Positions 32,439 through 43,211 of a DNA stretch of 64,000 nucleotides are shown here, in pieces. Below the pieces are notes generated by a model. That model did not search any database and had not been told where the DNA came from. It saw only the letters and a list, made by a program, of their open reading frames with translations. The DNA is from Kalaharituber pfeilii. Lineage: Eukaryota; Ascomycota; Pezizomycetes; Pezizales; Pezizaceae. Every line of letters begins with the position of its first letter. Position 1 is the stretch's first letter. A program made the translations under genes and the position numbers. The stretch is taken from assembly GCA_015179045.1 (NCBI GenBank), contig WHUZ01000091.1:1-64000 (forward strand), given 5' to 3'.

Positions 32439-33090
32439 CTAGTTTCCCCCGTCTCGTCCAGTAGGTCCATCAGACGCTTCAGTGGGTCTTCGTCTCCGTC
32501 CTTTTTTGGTGTGAGGATGTCTCTCTTCCCGCCTGGCCATCTCTTGCTCCATCCATACCCTGCATTCCCCCAGGAGGTGGTCCAGCGTTTCGTTCCCCTC
32601 CCCGCACCATCGGCAGTCCGGGTTCTCGGCTTCTCCTATTTTGTGTCGCCATGCCCTGAGCCCTTTGTTGCCCAGCAGGCCGGCTAGTTTTGACACGTTG
32701 TGTCCCAATCTCTGGAGCGGCCTGAAGTTCATACCCAACCTGTTCCTTTCGGTGGCTCTGGAATTCTTTGCGCGTTGTATCGAGCCCGCTTCCGTGATCA
32801 CCTCGTCCATGTGTTGGAGGGCTGTCCCTATTTTTGCCGCCTCGTCTGCTTTTTCGTTGCCTGGTATTCCCTTGTGGCCTTTTATCCACATTATGGCTAG
32901 GTCTTTGTCACCTTTGGCGATTCTGTTTCCCCACTTTCGCGTACTCTTTGGGCTGCTCCTTGGTGGGTCGGGAGGCCTTCGGCTATCCTTTTTATGTTGG
33001 CCAGGGCGACCTTGGAGTCTGTCAGTATAAGGGTTTCTCCTTCCGTCTTCAGTGCTTCGCTAATTGCGAGGAGTTCCGCGTCGTTCACTA
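32439..33090 (-). pseudogene. LINE-A RNase H and C-terminal zinc finger
   Basis: 33088-32897: NDAELLAISEALKTEG (Glu helix), LILTDSKVALANIKRIAEG (Asp). After a frameshift, 32891-32439: IMWIKGHKGIPGNEKADEAA (His/Asp block), GLLGNKGLRAWRHKIGEAEN, PDCRWCGEGNETLDHLLGEC (CCHC finger) and a basic tail to the stop at 32439. The domain order RT, RNase H, zinc finger is that of Tad/I-like LINEs. The frameshift makes it non-functional. Confidence 0.85.
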
Positions 33091-33643
33091 TTGCGAGCCC
33101 GCCCAGATAGAACGACCGGCCCCCCGTCTCTGCCGAAATGCCCGCCCCTGCCTTCTCATCTATCCTGCTCCCGTCGGTGTAGATCTTTCCACCCTTCCTC
33201 CTTTGCCGAGTCTATGTGCATCTCCCATTCCACTCCCTCCGCTTCTCTGGGGAGTGAGTTGAGGATCGCTATGGTAAGGGGTGGTCTATGGCTCAGCGTG
33301 CCTCGGAGGTAGGTGGCTTCGGTGTCCTCGTGTCTGATACTCCTCTCCTGTGAAGCGTAGGGCACGTGCCTCTACCCTGGTGTCTACGTATTCGACAAAT
33401 GTCTCGACCGATTCCAGGTTGGCGAGCCTCCACTATGTCTCTTCTCGTTCCCCATGGGGCCCCCGTTATTCCCCTCGCTACTGTGTACTGCCACTTCTCC
33501 AGGTCCCGGATCTTTAACTCTCTGGGGCCCCTTTCGCGTATTCGTGCCATGCCCAGTATCCCCAGGTGGCTATGCTACGTGCAATACTGGTGTAGATTTG
33601 TCTCCTCTTTGCCGGTTCTAGTCGGCTGAGGCGGATGGTCCTC

Positions 33644-33964
33644 TTTTTTTTTTTTTTTATTTCATTACTCGCGTGCCGCCCTGTGGGCTATGGCGAGGTT
33701 ATTTTAGGTACATGTATGAGAAAGTAGAAAGAAAAAACGAAAAGAAAAGAGGAAGAAAGAAAGATTATTCCTGTCCTGCCCATTCCAGTATCTCCGCGAT
33801 GTTTGTCTCCTTATCCGGTTGTCTTAGTCCTCCCGCTCCGTCCCTTATCTTTCTCCTCCATGTCTGGCAGTCGTTGGTTATGTGGGTTAGGTTCTCTGGT
33901 GCTCTCCCACACCATCTGCGTTCTGGGGAGTCGGCCTTTCCTATGGCGTATCTCCACTCAACTA
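33644..33964 (-). mobile_element. LINE-A 3' fragment nested in another LINE-A
   Basis: 321 bp with 9-bp TSD ATGGTCCTC at 33635-33643 and 33965-33973. Minus strand: GPLVEWRYAIGKADSPERRW, CGRAPENLTHITNDCQTW (finger with first Cys changed to Arg), then ILEWAGQE, stop, short 3' untranslated part, hairpin and poly(A). Removing it rejoins the RT sequence of the host copy. Confidence 0.88.
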
Positions 33965-33990
33965 ATGGTCCTCGGCTACTTCGATTCGAA

Positions 33991-34839
33991 CAAACATGAT
34001 CATTGCTATACAGAATACATAACTGAGAATGACGGAAAAGATAAGGAAACAAATGAGGAAGTGTCTATCCATGCTTTGTAGGTTGTGGAAATCGGCTCAG
34101 GGGTTTGTAGCCCCTAATGCCCATGCTTAGTCCATCGTGCTCTTGCTGACTACGTAGGGGCAAACCGAAGGACCCCCCCAGTCTCTCCCTCGCGGAGGTC
34201 CGAGTCGCTGAGGTAACGGGGTCGGTGGGTGGGTGATTTCGCAACTCACGCGGCTTGGAGAGGGAGTACCAGCGTCTCCCTCTCTCCTCTATATACTGAG
34301 CCTCCCTGACCTGCCTGCCTATGACTACCAGAAAGAGATCACTCGAATGGGAAACCAACTAGAGAGGGATCACCCAAACGGGAAATCACCTAGAGAGGGA
34401 CTCTCACGTGGCTTGGTGGCGCCCACTAGTGGCTTGCCCTCTCTTCTGTGGCGAGCCCATCTTGTGGTCTCGGAGGTTCTGGTGACCGCTCTCGAGTCTC
34501 CCATTAGCTTGCGGCTGAACCGCCAAATTTACAGCAGTCATTCTGGCAGCACTAAGGAAACAAGTGCGAGTTCAGTTTTTCTAACCGTTAAGTCCAAAAA
34601 ACTTGTGATGACACTGCATTTAAGTTAATCATATAGGTAAAATTTAATGCATTCACTAGATAACTGCACTATCACAAGAATAGTTCCAGTTCTACAGAAA
34701 ATACCATATTATAGAGGATATAACCTATGAGGAATCTGTGTTTCAGCCTTTGTACCTGAGTCTTGGGCATATACCGGTAATTCATCACGAGCTTTAGCAT
34801 CAATATACATATATTGGTCAAGCTTCATGGAGCTTGAAG
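33991..34839. other. Unassigned repeat-like region
   Basis: Contains short direct repeats AACGGGAAATCACC / AATGGGAAACCAACTAGAGA around 34345-34400 and no supported gene. Could be part of an unrecognised element. Confidence 0.35.
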
Positions 34840-34915
34840 GTGTTTTTTTTTTTTTTTTTTTTTTTATCATTACTCGCATACCGCCCTATGGGCTATGGCG
34901 AGGATTTATTAGAAG
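34840..34915 (-). mobile_element. LINE-A tail-only insertion
   Basis: 76 bp: T-run, ATCATTACTCGCATACCGCC, TATGGGCTATGGCGAG and a short leader, flanked by GCTTGAAG at 34832-34839 and 34916-34923. Confidence 0.82.
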
Positions 34916-35077
34916 GCTTGAAGCAGTGTTTAACTCTAAGGATTAATAGTAGACTTAATGTAACGAAACTATTGATGCCATCACTACATACAAGTATGTA
35001 CTTAGTTGAATGATGAACATTAAGTTAGTAGAGTACATTTGTCAGTCTTAGGTCATAGTGAAGTACTTAGTATACCC

Positions 35078-35140
35078 TGCTATAGTGAACAGCTGCAAGC
35101 AGGGTTGCGTGAAAAAAAAAAAAAAGGTAAAAAAAAAGTA
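35078..35140 (+). mobile_element. LINE-B tail-only insertion, probable
   Basis: CCCTGCTATAGTGAACAGCT, then GCAAGCAGGGTTGCGTGAAA and A-runs. Flanking AGTACTTAGTATA (near 35060) and AGTATTTGGTATG (near 35137) look like a diverged TSD. Confidence 0.6.
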
Positions 35141-35189
35141 TTTGGTATGCCAAGCCTTCTCAGCAAAGTTTATACCCTAGTATATTTGT

Positions 35190-35480
35190 CCCTCTACTCA
35201 CTCTCATCACTTGCGGTCTCATCACTTGCGCTCTCATCATTCGCAGTCTCATCTTGCAGTCTCATCACTCTCGCTCTCATTATTTGCGGTCTCATCACTT
35301 ACAGTCTTATCAATTGTAGTCTCACCACTCGCGCTCTTATCATTCACAGTCTCATTACTAGTAGTCTCATCACTCACGCTCTCATCATTCGCAGTCTCAT
35401 CACTTACAGTCTCATCACTTGCAGTCTCACCATTCGCGCTCTTATCATTCACAGTCTCATTACTAGTAGTCTCATCTATT
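35190..35480. repeat. 15-bp minisatellite (GCAGTCTCATCACTT)
   Basis: About 19 tandem 15-bp units of the form (T/C)(C/A)GC(A/G)(G/C)TCTCATCA(C/T)T. Because the unit is a multiple of three, several frames stay open (minus strand reads repeats of SDETA/NDESV). I see no start, splice or codon evidence of a gene. Confidence 0.85.
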
Positions 35481-36190
35481 ATGAATATACTTAATAAATA
35501 AATTACTGTTGTGCTATACTATACAGTAGTCAAAGTAATTGTGAAGAGTATATGGTTGCAGTAAATCTACAGTTGGAAGAACTGCATGATTTTGGAAATT
35601 ATTACAGTTATATTTTCAGACACTTCGTGTAACAAAACCAGTTTTATGCTACGAAACTGTTTTTACGCTACACAACCGTAATACTGCTGCATATCGTTTG
35701 TGGGTGCTAACCAAGTACGAGCCATTTCCCAGCCATAACGCGAACCGGCCTATTTACGGCAACATCACCGTTATAAAAAAGGGGGGTTCGTCGGTACAGT
35801 AACTAAGAATGGATTCAGGCGCCCAATACATATTACGGAGATCCAATTAGCGGTAGAGCAGAGATATGGAGGTGTCACCACAGTGCGCACAGCTGAGAGC
35901 CATGGCCGTCAGCTGATAAAGAAGCATTGCGTACTCTGCGTCATCTTTTTGATGTTATGGAAATCTCGCCATAGTCCACAGGGATACCAATGAAATTGAT
36001 AGGATATGTAGCAAAAAGAAAAGAAAACCCTCCAACAACTCAGTTGAAAACATGACCAAGTACCTATTATCCGACCTTGTGAATACTCTTCCAAATGTAG
36101 ACTCAAGAGGGACGAAAACAATTACAAAACGAAACATGACGGGTATAACTGCCACTTGTACCTCAAGCTTTGTGCTACCAATCCATCCCA
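35481..36190. other. Intergenic downstream of the secreted-protein gene
   Basis: Contains one degraded LINE-A tail (CTCGCCATAGTCCACAGGGA at about 35965) without poly(A) or TSD. No supported gene. Confidence 0.4.
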
Positions 36191-36781
36191 TTAATCCAAC
36201 AAGTCCTGGGTTGGATCAAAACAGTATGGGTCATCTTCGTCCGCCTCTTTGACGCACATGTGAGAGCAGCATTTCCACGCTGTTTGCTCGGTACATTTGC
36301 CTCCGGCTGGCGTACAACTGCCCTCCTCAGGGGGCGGTGGAGGGTCCTCCTTAGGGGGTGGTGGAGGGTCCTCCTTAGGGGGTGGTGGAGGGTCCTCCTT
36401 AGGGGGTGGTGGAGGGTCCTCCTTAGGTGGTGGTGGAGGGTCCTCCTTAGGGGGCGGCGAAGGGCAATCGACTGAACCCGAACATTTTTTGCACCACCCT
36501 GGACGTTGAAGTATGTCGTTGAAAACAGAAAGTGAGCAGAGCTCATCCTTGTCTTTAGCGCAGGTCGTTACTACTGCTGGCTTCCCTTTATCTTCACCAG
36601 GAGGGCAGATCTTTCCATTGATAGGACAGATGAGGATATCCTGCTGGGCGCAATTCAGCCCGAGTTCAACGCCGATTATTCCAAGGTTAATCTTGAGTGG
36701 AAGCGCAAGTGCTTGGGCGTGTTTCAGGAAAGAGACGATGAGGAGTAAGAGGAGGGATGCGAAGTTGAATTGAAGATGCAT
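36191..36781 (-). CDS. Small secreted Cys-rich protein with PPPPPKED repeats
   Basis: Single exon on the minus strand, 196 aa. Residues 1-24 form a signal peptide (FNFASLLLLLIVSFLKHAQA, cleavage after AQA). The N-terminal mature domain has eight cysteines (LNCAQ..ICPINGKICPPG, TTCAK, DELCSL, WCKKC, VDCPS). A linker of about six 8-residue PPPPPKED repeats follows, encoded by a 24-bp tandem array at 36320-36460. The C-terminal domain GSCTPAGGKC..WKCCSHMCV..DPYCF has a C..C..CC..C..C pattern resembling inhibitor-cystine-knot or small chitin-binding folds. It is probably an extracellular, disulphide-stabilised wall-associated or effector-like protein. No homologue is claimed. Confidence 0.85.
   Translation of the reverse strand: MHLQFNFASLLLLLIVSFLKHAQALALPLKINLGIIGVELGLNCAQQDILICPINGKICPPGEDKGKPAVVTTCAKDKDELCSLSVFNDILQRPGWCKKCSGSVDCPSPPPKEDPPPPPKEDPPPPPKEDPPPPPKEDPPPPPKEDPPPPPEEGSCTPAGGKCTEQTAWKCCSHMCVKEADEDDPYCFDPTQDLLD
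36320..36460. repeat. 24-bp coding minisatellite in the secreted-protein gene
   Basis: About six near-identical 24-bp units (GGTCCTCCTTAGGGGGTGGT plus GGAG). The unit is in frame, so unit gain or loss changes linker length without breaking the protein. Confidence 0.9.
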
Positions 36782-37694
36782 AGCGACAGTCGGTATTGAG
36801 GTGCAGACTTGGAGTCCCGCAAGAATGAGGGTTTTCCGTTGGATTGTGAAGTTGGAGTGAGTGGGAAAAGCGTCGACTTATGAAGTGCACCAGGAATAAC
36901 AACAGCCCCTTTCAACCGGAGTAGCGACGACAGCATTGTGAGCACTAAGCTAAATAGAGTATCATGCTCTAGGGCACTGACATCACTTGGAAGTAGTTGA
37001 AAGACATATTATGATCGATACTTTAGCTTCACAGTGCTGAAATAGGTTGCTTAACCACTTCACCGACACGACCCACCTCGTATTCATTGTTCCTGGCAGC
37101 CCAGCGATTCAAGCCACGTGCAAGGCCCAAATTTTGACAATGTTAGCGATTAGTAAGCCCCTGATGTGCCACCTGATAATTCCAATTGGCTGGCTATTCC
37201 TTGCCAGCTATATTCTAAGTTATCGCCTAGAGTGACAAATGCAACGCTAGCCATTTGAATTGGTGACACAACCGATACGCAAATAAAACCGTGCACGTGT
37301 ACCTTGGTGAGGTACTCCCGAATACCAAGGTTCTGTGGCCAGGTTCAGTTGGACAGGAACGTTCCTGAAGGATGAGCTTTGTCTTGTTCTTAGCCTGAAG
37401 GGTACGAGGTTCGTAAAGTCGTGTCTGTTGGGTGCGTTGGCACCCAATTATGTGGAACATGATCCTGGTTTCCAAGGTTCCACCGGCGATCGTCTGCTTA
37501 GCGAAGCGGAAGTTGCCGGATGTTTATAATCGGGTCAAATTTGCGAGAAGCAATGTAGGTACATACCTACGTGGTCTCCGAACCTAGTCTAGTTACAGTA
37601 GTCGTGCCTTCCGGGTACTCTAATGGCTAGGTAGTTCTAACGCAATTCGCCAACGGGTTTGCGTATACTCTATGTACTCTACATATAGATTATA
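36782..37694. other. Intergenic upstream of the secreted-protein gene
   Basis: Probable promoter region in the first 200 bp. No other supported gene. Short frames at 37227-37529 lack motifs. Confidence 0.35.
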
Positions 37695-37812
37695 ATCGAA
37701 CCGGTCGGTTTTACCCAATAAGACAAAATATCCAATAATCCCCACCAGCCCAATTGGCTCGGGTCAGCAAAGTTAATCCAATAAGAGAGGTTCTAATATG
37801 AGAGGTTCGACC
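37695..37812. mobile_element. MITE of the CAGTCGAACCTGTTA family, diverged
   Basis: CGAACCGGTCGG at the left, CCAATAAGACAAAATATCCA and TAATCCCCACCAGCCCAATT in the core, AATATGAGAGGTTCGACC at the right; the same order as 40064-40225. Outer bases have decayed. Confidence 0.65.
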
Positions 37813-37964
37813 GCTCCTCTAGCGAGCAGCTTCAGCATGCGCTTCTAGAGGGCATCTGCACGGATCTGACTGGCCTGTGGGCACAGTATTTGTCACTATA
37901 ACACTCGAGTGGAAAAATGATGCTAAGTATGTAGTACTAGAATCGTGAGGAACCAAGCACACTT

Positions 37965-38255
37965 TCACCCCGCATCCAATAATAGTTCAATGACGTAAGG
38001 ATATGTTTTCAAGGGCATTCGTATTACCACATGTAGAGTACGAAAGGGTACTCGTTCCCTGACCTCTATCGAAACAAGCTTTTCCTCATCCAACCAAGGA
38101 TTCCCCGTCCGTCGCATCATATTGGATCGATACTGCTTTTCCCTGTAAAGCCGTGTCATTCGAGGAATGACTTGATCCTTGTCACTTTCGCAACTTTCAA
38201 AGAGAGGGACATTACGAGCACGGAGTACTTCACCTGTAGACACACCTATGTACAT
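37965..38255 (-). CDS. Hypothetical open frame, doubtful gene
   Basis: 96 aa on the minus strand with a charged composition (ESCESDKDQVIPRMTRLYRE, RRTGNPWLDEEKLVSIEVRE) and no recognised domain. A further minus-strand frame lies at 38503-38691. Together they might be remnants of one gene, but I cannot find splice sites joining them. Confidence 0.25.
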   Translation of the reverse strand: MYIGVSTGEVLRARNVPLFESCESDKDQVIPRMTRLYREKQYRSNMMRRTGNPWLDEEKLVSIEVRERVPFRTLHVVIRMPLKTYPYVIELLLDAG

Positions 38256-38691
38256 TGATCATCCCAATGTGTTTTCCAATCACGCTTAATCTAGTGATAA
38301 ATGGCCGAAGACCATTTGTAATTACCCCTAACAAATTCAACCGGATGTTGCAAAATCTCACTGATTCGCCCTAAGGTTATTCGTGCCTTTGGCCCAGAAT
38401 GGGAACTCCAGAAGCCCTAAAAAAAAAAAAAAATCTTCCTAGGTCGCGTTACATTCTCATTCGTATCAGAGAAGTACATACTGTCCTATTGGAGAAAGGG
38501 CACTACATGACCCTTGTGCCTGTAGATCGCATCGACTGGCTCACCGTAATTCGGGCAGCGTTATGCTTCCACGCAGTTGTAATGTACTCAGGAGTATAGG
38601 CACACCGAGATTTGGAATATCCAATGAAGGTCAGAGAGGTGATAACTGCTTCCTTATCTGGAAATAACTGAGCCATCGGCTGAAGATGCAT

Positions 38692-39073
38692 GTCTCTACT
38701 TTAACTGCCTTTACCAATACCGCCCTGCAACAGGATACAATACTGTCCTGTCAGCTAGTGAACAAACTATTGCGCGCAAAAAGTGTTATATTTGGGAGGC
38801 GGCATGGACTCTACACATTTATATTTCACATGCATGCATTTTGCTACTATATCCACAACCTTGAAGAGTCACGCTGTGGGGACATTAGAACACGAGGGTA
38901 AGTTGCAACTGAAAAGGGTAAACCTATGCTGTAGGCCCCTCCAGGAGGGCTCACCTGCACATTAGGCGAGTTAGTTTCTGGGTGGGAAAGGATTGAGTGC
39001 GTGGAAGTTTAAGACAGAACAACTGGACAGGCCCGGAGTGCAGGTGATGCGGCACGGAGGAGGACACTACCAC
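38692..39073. other. Intergenic, no gene seen
   Basis: Nothing recognisable before the MITE at 39082. Confidence 0.35.
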
Positions 39074-39081
39074 CCATATAC

Positions 39082-39848
39082 TAGTGAGCGGCACGAGCCG
39101 AGCCAGCTCGAGCTCAAACGAGCCAAGGTCATGCTTGTGTTTTTCTTGACAGCTCGCTAAAATGCTTAGCCTGTGCAAGGTTTCATAAACTGTAAATACC
39201 TAATATAGTAATAATTAGAGACTTGGAGCTCATTCTGACCTACCAACAACTTCGAAATGCACAATTTAGCTGATAGTAGTGAGAAAGATGAAAATTTAGC
39301 TTAGTTTAGTTTAGTTTGTCTAGTGAGCTCGAGCCTGGATTAATTATATACATAATATTGACAAACTAAACTAAACTAAGCTAAATTTTCATCTTTCTCA
39401 CTACTATCAGCTAAATTGTGCATTTCGAAGTTGTTGGTAGGTCAGAATGAGCTCCAAGTCTCTAATTAGTTTGTCTAGTGAGCGGCACGAGCTAGCTCGA
39501 GCCGAGCTGGAGGGTGAGCTCGAGCTGGCGTGGCATGAGCTCGAGCCAGCTTGAGCTAGCTCGAGCCTGGATTGATTATATACATAATATTGACAAACTA
39601 AACTAAACTAAGCTAAATTTTCATCTTTCTCACTACTATCAGCTAAATTGTGCATTTCGAAGTTGTTGGTAAGTCAGAATGAGCTCCAAGTCTCTAATTG
39701 TTACTATACTAGGTATTTACAGTTTATGAAACCTTGCACTGGCTAAGCATTTTAGCGAGCTGTCAAGAAAAACACAAGCATGATCTTGGCTCGTTTGAGC
39801 TCGAGCTCACCCTCCAGCTCGGTTCGAGCTAGCTCGTGCCGCTCACTA
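39082..39848. mobile_element. Composite TAGTGAGC-family MITE, 767 bp
   Basis: Intact ends TAGTGAGCGGCACGAGC and GCTCGTGCCGCTCACTA with exact 8-bp TSD CCATATAC at 39074-39081 and 39849-39856. It is over twice the usual length because the core is present three times: one inverted copy (39120-39320) and two direct copies (39330-39470, 39565-39780), each with CATTTCGAAGTTGTTGGTA. The internal junctions are GAGCTCGAGCC tracts. Confidence 0.9.
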
Positions 39849-39880
39849 CCATATACGAACTAGGTGTAAGGTATGGAGGC

Positions 39881-39990
39881 GGAGGTGGCCGAGCGGTCTA
39901 GAGGATGAGAAAACTCGAAGCAAGTGAAGATGATGAAACGACACTCTCTTATAGTTGATGCCGTGAGTTCCGGAGGTATCTCGTAGAGTG
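39881..39990 (+). tRNA. tRNA-like sequence, probably a pseudogene
   Basis: TGGCCGAGCGGTCTA at 39886-39900 is a near-consensus A box / D-arm of a class II (Leu/Ser type) tRNA, with GGCGGAG just before it as a possible acceptor strand. No good B box follows (only GTGAGTTCCGGAGG at 39963) and no clean cloverleaf forms by eye, so no anticodon is assigned. Confidence 0.3.
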
Positions 39991-40063
39991 TTTGGTCAGG
40001 GGTTGCAATAGTATTATTATGCTTCCGTTTCTATACGTCTCCTTTGTACGCAATCTCCTCATA

Positions 40064-40225
40064 CAGTCGAACCTGTTATATTGGATAAGGTCGGGGCAGG
40101 CGGGTTTTATCCAACAAGACAAATATCCAATAATCCCCACCGAACCAATTGGCTCGTACCGGCAATGTTGATGCAATAAGACAGGTTATCAAAAATGACA
40201 GGATCCAATATGAGAGGTTCAACTG
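40064..40225. mobile_element. Intact MITE with TA target duplication (Tc1/mariner-pogo type)
   Basis: 162 bp; ends CAGTCGAACCTGTTATATTG (left) and AATATGAGAGGTTCAACTG (right), flanked by TA at 40062-40063 and 40226-40227. CAGT..ACTG ends and TA duplication are usual for Tc1/mariner-pogo elements. It is the reference for the worn copies at 14925, 18640, 21761 and 37695. A degraded LINE-A tail follows directly (about 40233-40258). Confidence 0.85.
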
Positions 40226-40258
40226 TAATCCCCAGGGCGGATATACGAGTAACGATAT

Positions 40259-42153
40259 TATTAAAAGCAACAATAAATTAAAAAGTACACTGTTTGAAAT
40301 CCCGGGCGACGAGGGGAACGAAACGTCGTAACTGCTCTATGGCGTTGCGCTACAATGTGTCATGTTATAGCTATCCACCATAGTACCCTATGATACCCCA
40401 TTGTAGATGTATTATCTGGTCCAACCGAACAGGCTAGTCTAAATGCGAGTGTAGTACGACATAAAATGGAGTAACTAGACTAAAAACGGAGCGCCGTTAC
40501 CTTGAAGGCATGCAGCCCTGGTCGGAGGGACTCCCTGTTAGTACGCACTCTAGACAGACGCATTCAAGTCTCAAGCAGTTCACGCAACTACTGTTTTAAC
40601 ATGGAAAGCCATTGTCTGAAACATACTAGACCTCCCGCAAAATAAAACGTCATCATAATCACTGAATATAGTCATTTAGCGTTGCTTTTAAAAGTATGGA
40701 AAAGAAGTGCACTGCTATCCACCTCCGAACTAGTACGATCACCGCCACGCAGTGCAGATTCTTCAACCCGATCGCTACTTACGCTTATGGTATCGACCGA
40801 AATGCTTATCCGCAGAATTAGTCCCACTTTACCCGAATCTTGTGCAACATCGTAACCCCTCTGATTCGAGACTGAACCCCAGCTGTGGATCCTGGGTGTC
40901 GGAAAAACAATCCACGGCATTTACCATCCACCTCACGCGTGTGTTAAACGGAGAGTGAGATGCCTTCGGCATATTGCATACATTCCGGTAGTGCTAGAAA
41001 TGACCTCCCAACACTCAGGAAGTTATTCTGTCGGATGTGTAGATTTCACCCGATGCATGTAGAAAAAATTCTTTATGTTAGTTTAGTTTAAGCCTAAGGA
41101 ACGATTCTTGCATCAGTTTAAACTTGGTTTTATTTGTCTTACCCGGCTCCGAATTGGGTACACCACCAATGCTAATCTGCGATGATCATTGTTGTATGAC
41201 AATTTAAACTAACATGCGGAACAGTTATCAATTCAATCTGCTACTGGTAGAGAAATATATACGTCAGTGGTGATGTAAGTACGGAACTTGGTAGTCACAG
41301 TACTAGTACAATGAAAGTTTCGGAAATTCGTCGAGCGCGCTGTTGGGCAAAGGATTATGCAATCGATTGAGCGCTCAACAACGAGAAAGTTGGTTAGAAT
41401 TGGCCCTGCTGAAACCCAGGTCCAGGGCGCTAGAATATTCAAAAGTTTTTACTGGTCAGAATTCTTATAAAACTAGTTTTGGGTGAGAATATAGTAGTAT
41501 GCCAGGGAAATAAAAAAAAATTTACCCTCGAGTTAGCCGCTGTTGGCTGAATTGTCATTGACTAGGCTGTCCGCCAGCTGCCCACACGATGAATGGCCGG
41601 AAACATAGCCTTGGGGATTAGCAGCACTAGTTGGGATAAGTGTTTTCTGCAAATATGTAGATCGAGTTTGCCCTGATTGTAGGTTCACATTGGCACAGAG
41701 ATCTCTTGCCTAACGAATACAGTTCAGTCTGCATATTCATGATACACTAACCTCAATATTGCCTAATCCCCAAGACTTTTTACCAGTCACTGTCTCATAT
41801 CCTATAGTTAGTCATGCACTACCGTCATTCTCGATGCAAGCGTGTCTGATATAAGAATACAATTGATAAATGCGATCCCTTACCGCCTCTCATATCCACG
41901 CAACTAAGAAATCCTTCTTAAAACTAGCTGAGCGACCGTCAGTTGAAAAGTCCAAGTACTGGACCAATTTGATTGCTTATTACTAGGGTAATACACTTCG
42001 CTGGTGTCAGCTAGAGTCTTGGCACGAGACTAGTATAAGCTAGTCAGGCTGTTGCCATCCATGACGCCAAGTGTGACTCGCTCGTCTGAGCATCTGGAAG
42101 CTAGTCTCTCCTCGCTGTGCTTCCACTTTTAGCAGCTATAATACAGGTGTTGA
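40259..42153. other. Gene-free stretch
   Basis: Short frames at 40672-40958 (both strands) and 41233-41442 lack motifs and splice context. No element ends found. Confidence 0.35.
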
Positions 42154-43211
42154 CAGTTACACCTTGCTATACCGGACGACCGAAATCCAACACTTTCTGT
42201 CCGGTCTAACCAAGCGTCCGGTATAACAAATTTTGCAGGGGTGCCTGCTAGGGGGTAAAGAACTTAATAGGCGGATTTTTGAAATGTCTGGGTAAAGCAA
42301 TTCGGGTAATTAATCACAGTTGCTGTAGCGACGAATTGTTTGTGGCTGGTGTAGCAGGCAAAGTTCGATTAAATAACCGAACTTTGCTGGTTAACTTCCC
42401 CATCCGAGAAAATTTTATTCTCAACACCAGGCTTGTTTTATCACTTGGGAAAGCTAATATGTCTTTTCAAGACCCTTCTCAATCATCTGACACTCTTATT
42501 CCTCTGAACTGTCCACATGGGCGACCACGGATGGCTACTCCATTGAGCCAATCTTCATCATCCTCTGCAGCTTTGCACACTTGAAGAAAAGAGCAAGAAA
42601 AAAAATTCATCTGGCCCATTGATGTGTTAAGAATCAAGCAGAGCATCAGCCTGGGCAAAAAAGGAAAGCTTTGGGAGAGGATAAGATTCTCAGCAGAGAT
42701 GTGGTGGAATGCAGAAAAATAGTCGCAAAAATAGGCTCAAAAGCGCTGCAAAATCTAAGCATGTTTCTTGGTTAAAGTATCATTACTAATGCTATTTTTG
42801 AAGTTAACCGAATAAGTTTACTCGGAACATTTGCAAAATCCGCCTAGTAAGCCAATTGAGATATACAATATGCCTGGAGACTGGTATTTCAGCGGGGTAT
42901 TCTCTTCTCAATCTCCTGAGATATTACATAACTTTGAACATTGAATTCAAGCTCTTGAGATTATTTCAATAATACCACTATAATACATAGAAGGTACAAA
43001 AGAAGTTTCATGGATGAGGCCTTCGTCCGGTTCAGCTAGTTAGTTAGTATGTAATTTGGATTTAGAAGTCTATAGTTTACTTGTCCGGTCCGGTTTAACA
43101 AGGTGTCCGGTATACCTAATTTTTTTGTATGTAAATTGCAAAAACTGTCAAGGGTCGTCCGGTATGGCAAGGTTTCCGGTTTACCGAGGTCCGGTATAGC
43201 TAGGTAAAACT
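42154..43211. mobile_element. TIR element CAGTT(A/T)(C/T)ACCT, carrying a nested MITE
   Basis: 1058 bp. Left end CAGTTACACCTTGCTATACC then GGACGACCG; right end reads inward CAGTTTTACCTAGCTATACC then GGACCTCGG. TIRs extend about 90 bp with repeated TCCGGT(A/T)TA motifs. The flanks are GA and TA, compatible with a mutated TA duplication. No transposase; more than half is the nested element 42270-42844. Confidence 0.78.
42270..42844. mobile_element. GGCGGATTTT TIR element, copy 1
   Basis: 575 bp with ends GGCGGATTTTTGAAATGTC and GACATTTGCAAAATCCGCC-like (inward), TA at 42268-42269 and 42845-42846. It shares the subterminal motif GTTGCTGTAGCGACGAATTG with copy 2. It encodes a short N-terminal frame from 42459 (MSFQDPSQSSDTLIPLN, then GRPRMATPLSQS) that parallels copy 2. 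Confidence 0.8.

Larger units (their letters stand above)
32286..33990 (-). mobile_element. 5'-truncated LINE-A with RT thumb, RNase H and zinc finger
   Basis: Minus-strand copy from about 33990 to the T-run at 32286-32316 with hairpin at 32325-32356. Coding order on the minus strand: RT C-terminal region (TIRLSRLEPAKRRQIY, RELKIRDLEKWQYTVARGIT, GAPWGTRRDIVEA), RNase H, and a Cys-x2-Cys-x8-His-x4-Cys finger. Interrupted at 33644-33964 by another LINE-A fragment. Several frameshifts. TSD not identified. Confidence 0.8.

Noticed and set aside
35190..35480. CRISPR-like array of regular repeats
   Set aside because: Head-to-tail 15-bp units without unique spacers, in a eukaryotic genome.
35039..35501. 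Ser/Leu/Ile-rich repeat protein
   Set aside because: Produced by the 15-bp minisatellite; no start context, splice sites or domain.
36297..36509. Plus-strand Gly/Ser-rich protein (SSLGGGGG repeats)
   Set aside because: Antisense of the PPPPPKED coding repeat; the minus strand has a signal peptide and a cysteine framework.
38399..38691. Genes on both strands near 38400-38700
   Set aside because: Short overlapping frames without motifs; the A-run at 38420-38435 has no LINE tail or TSD to explain it either.
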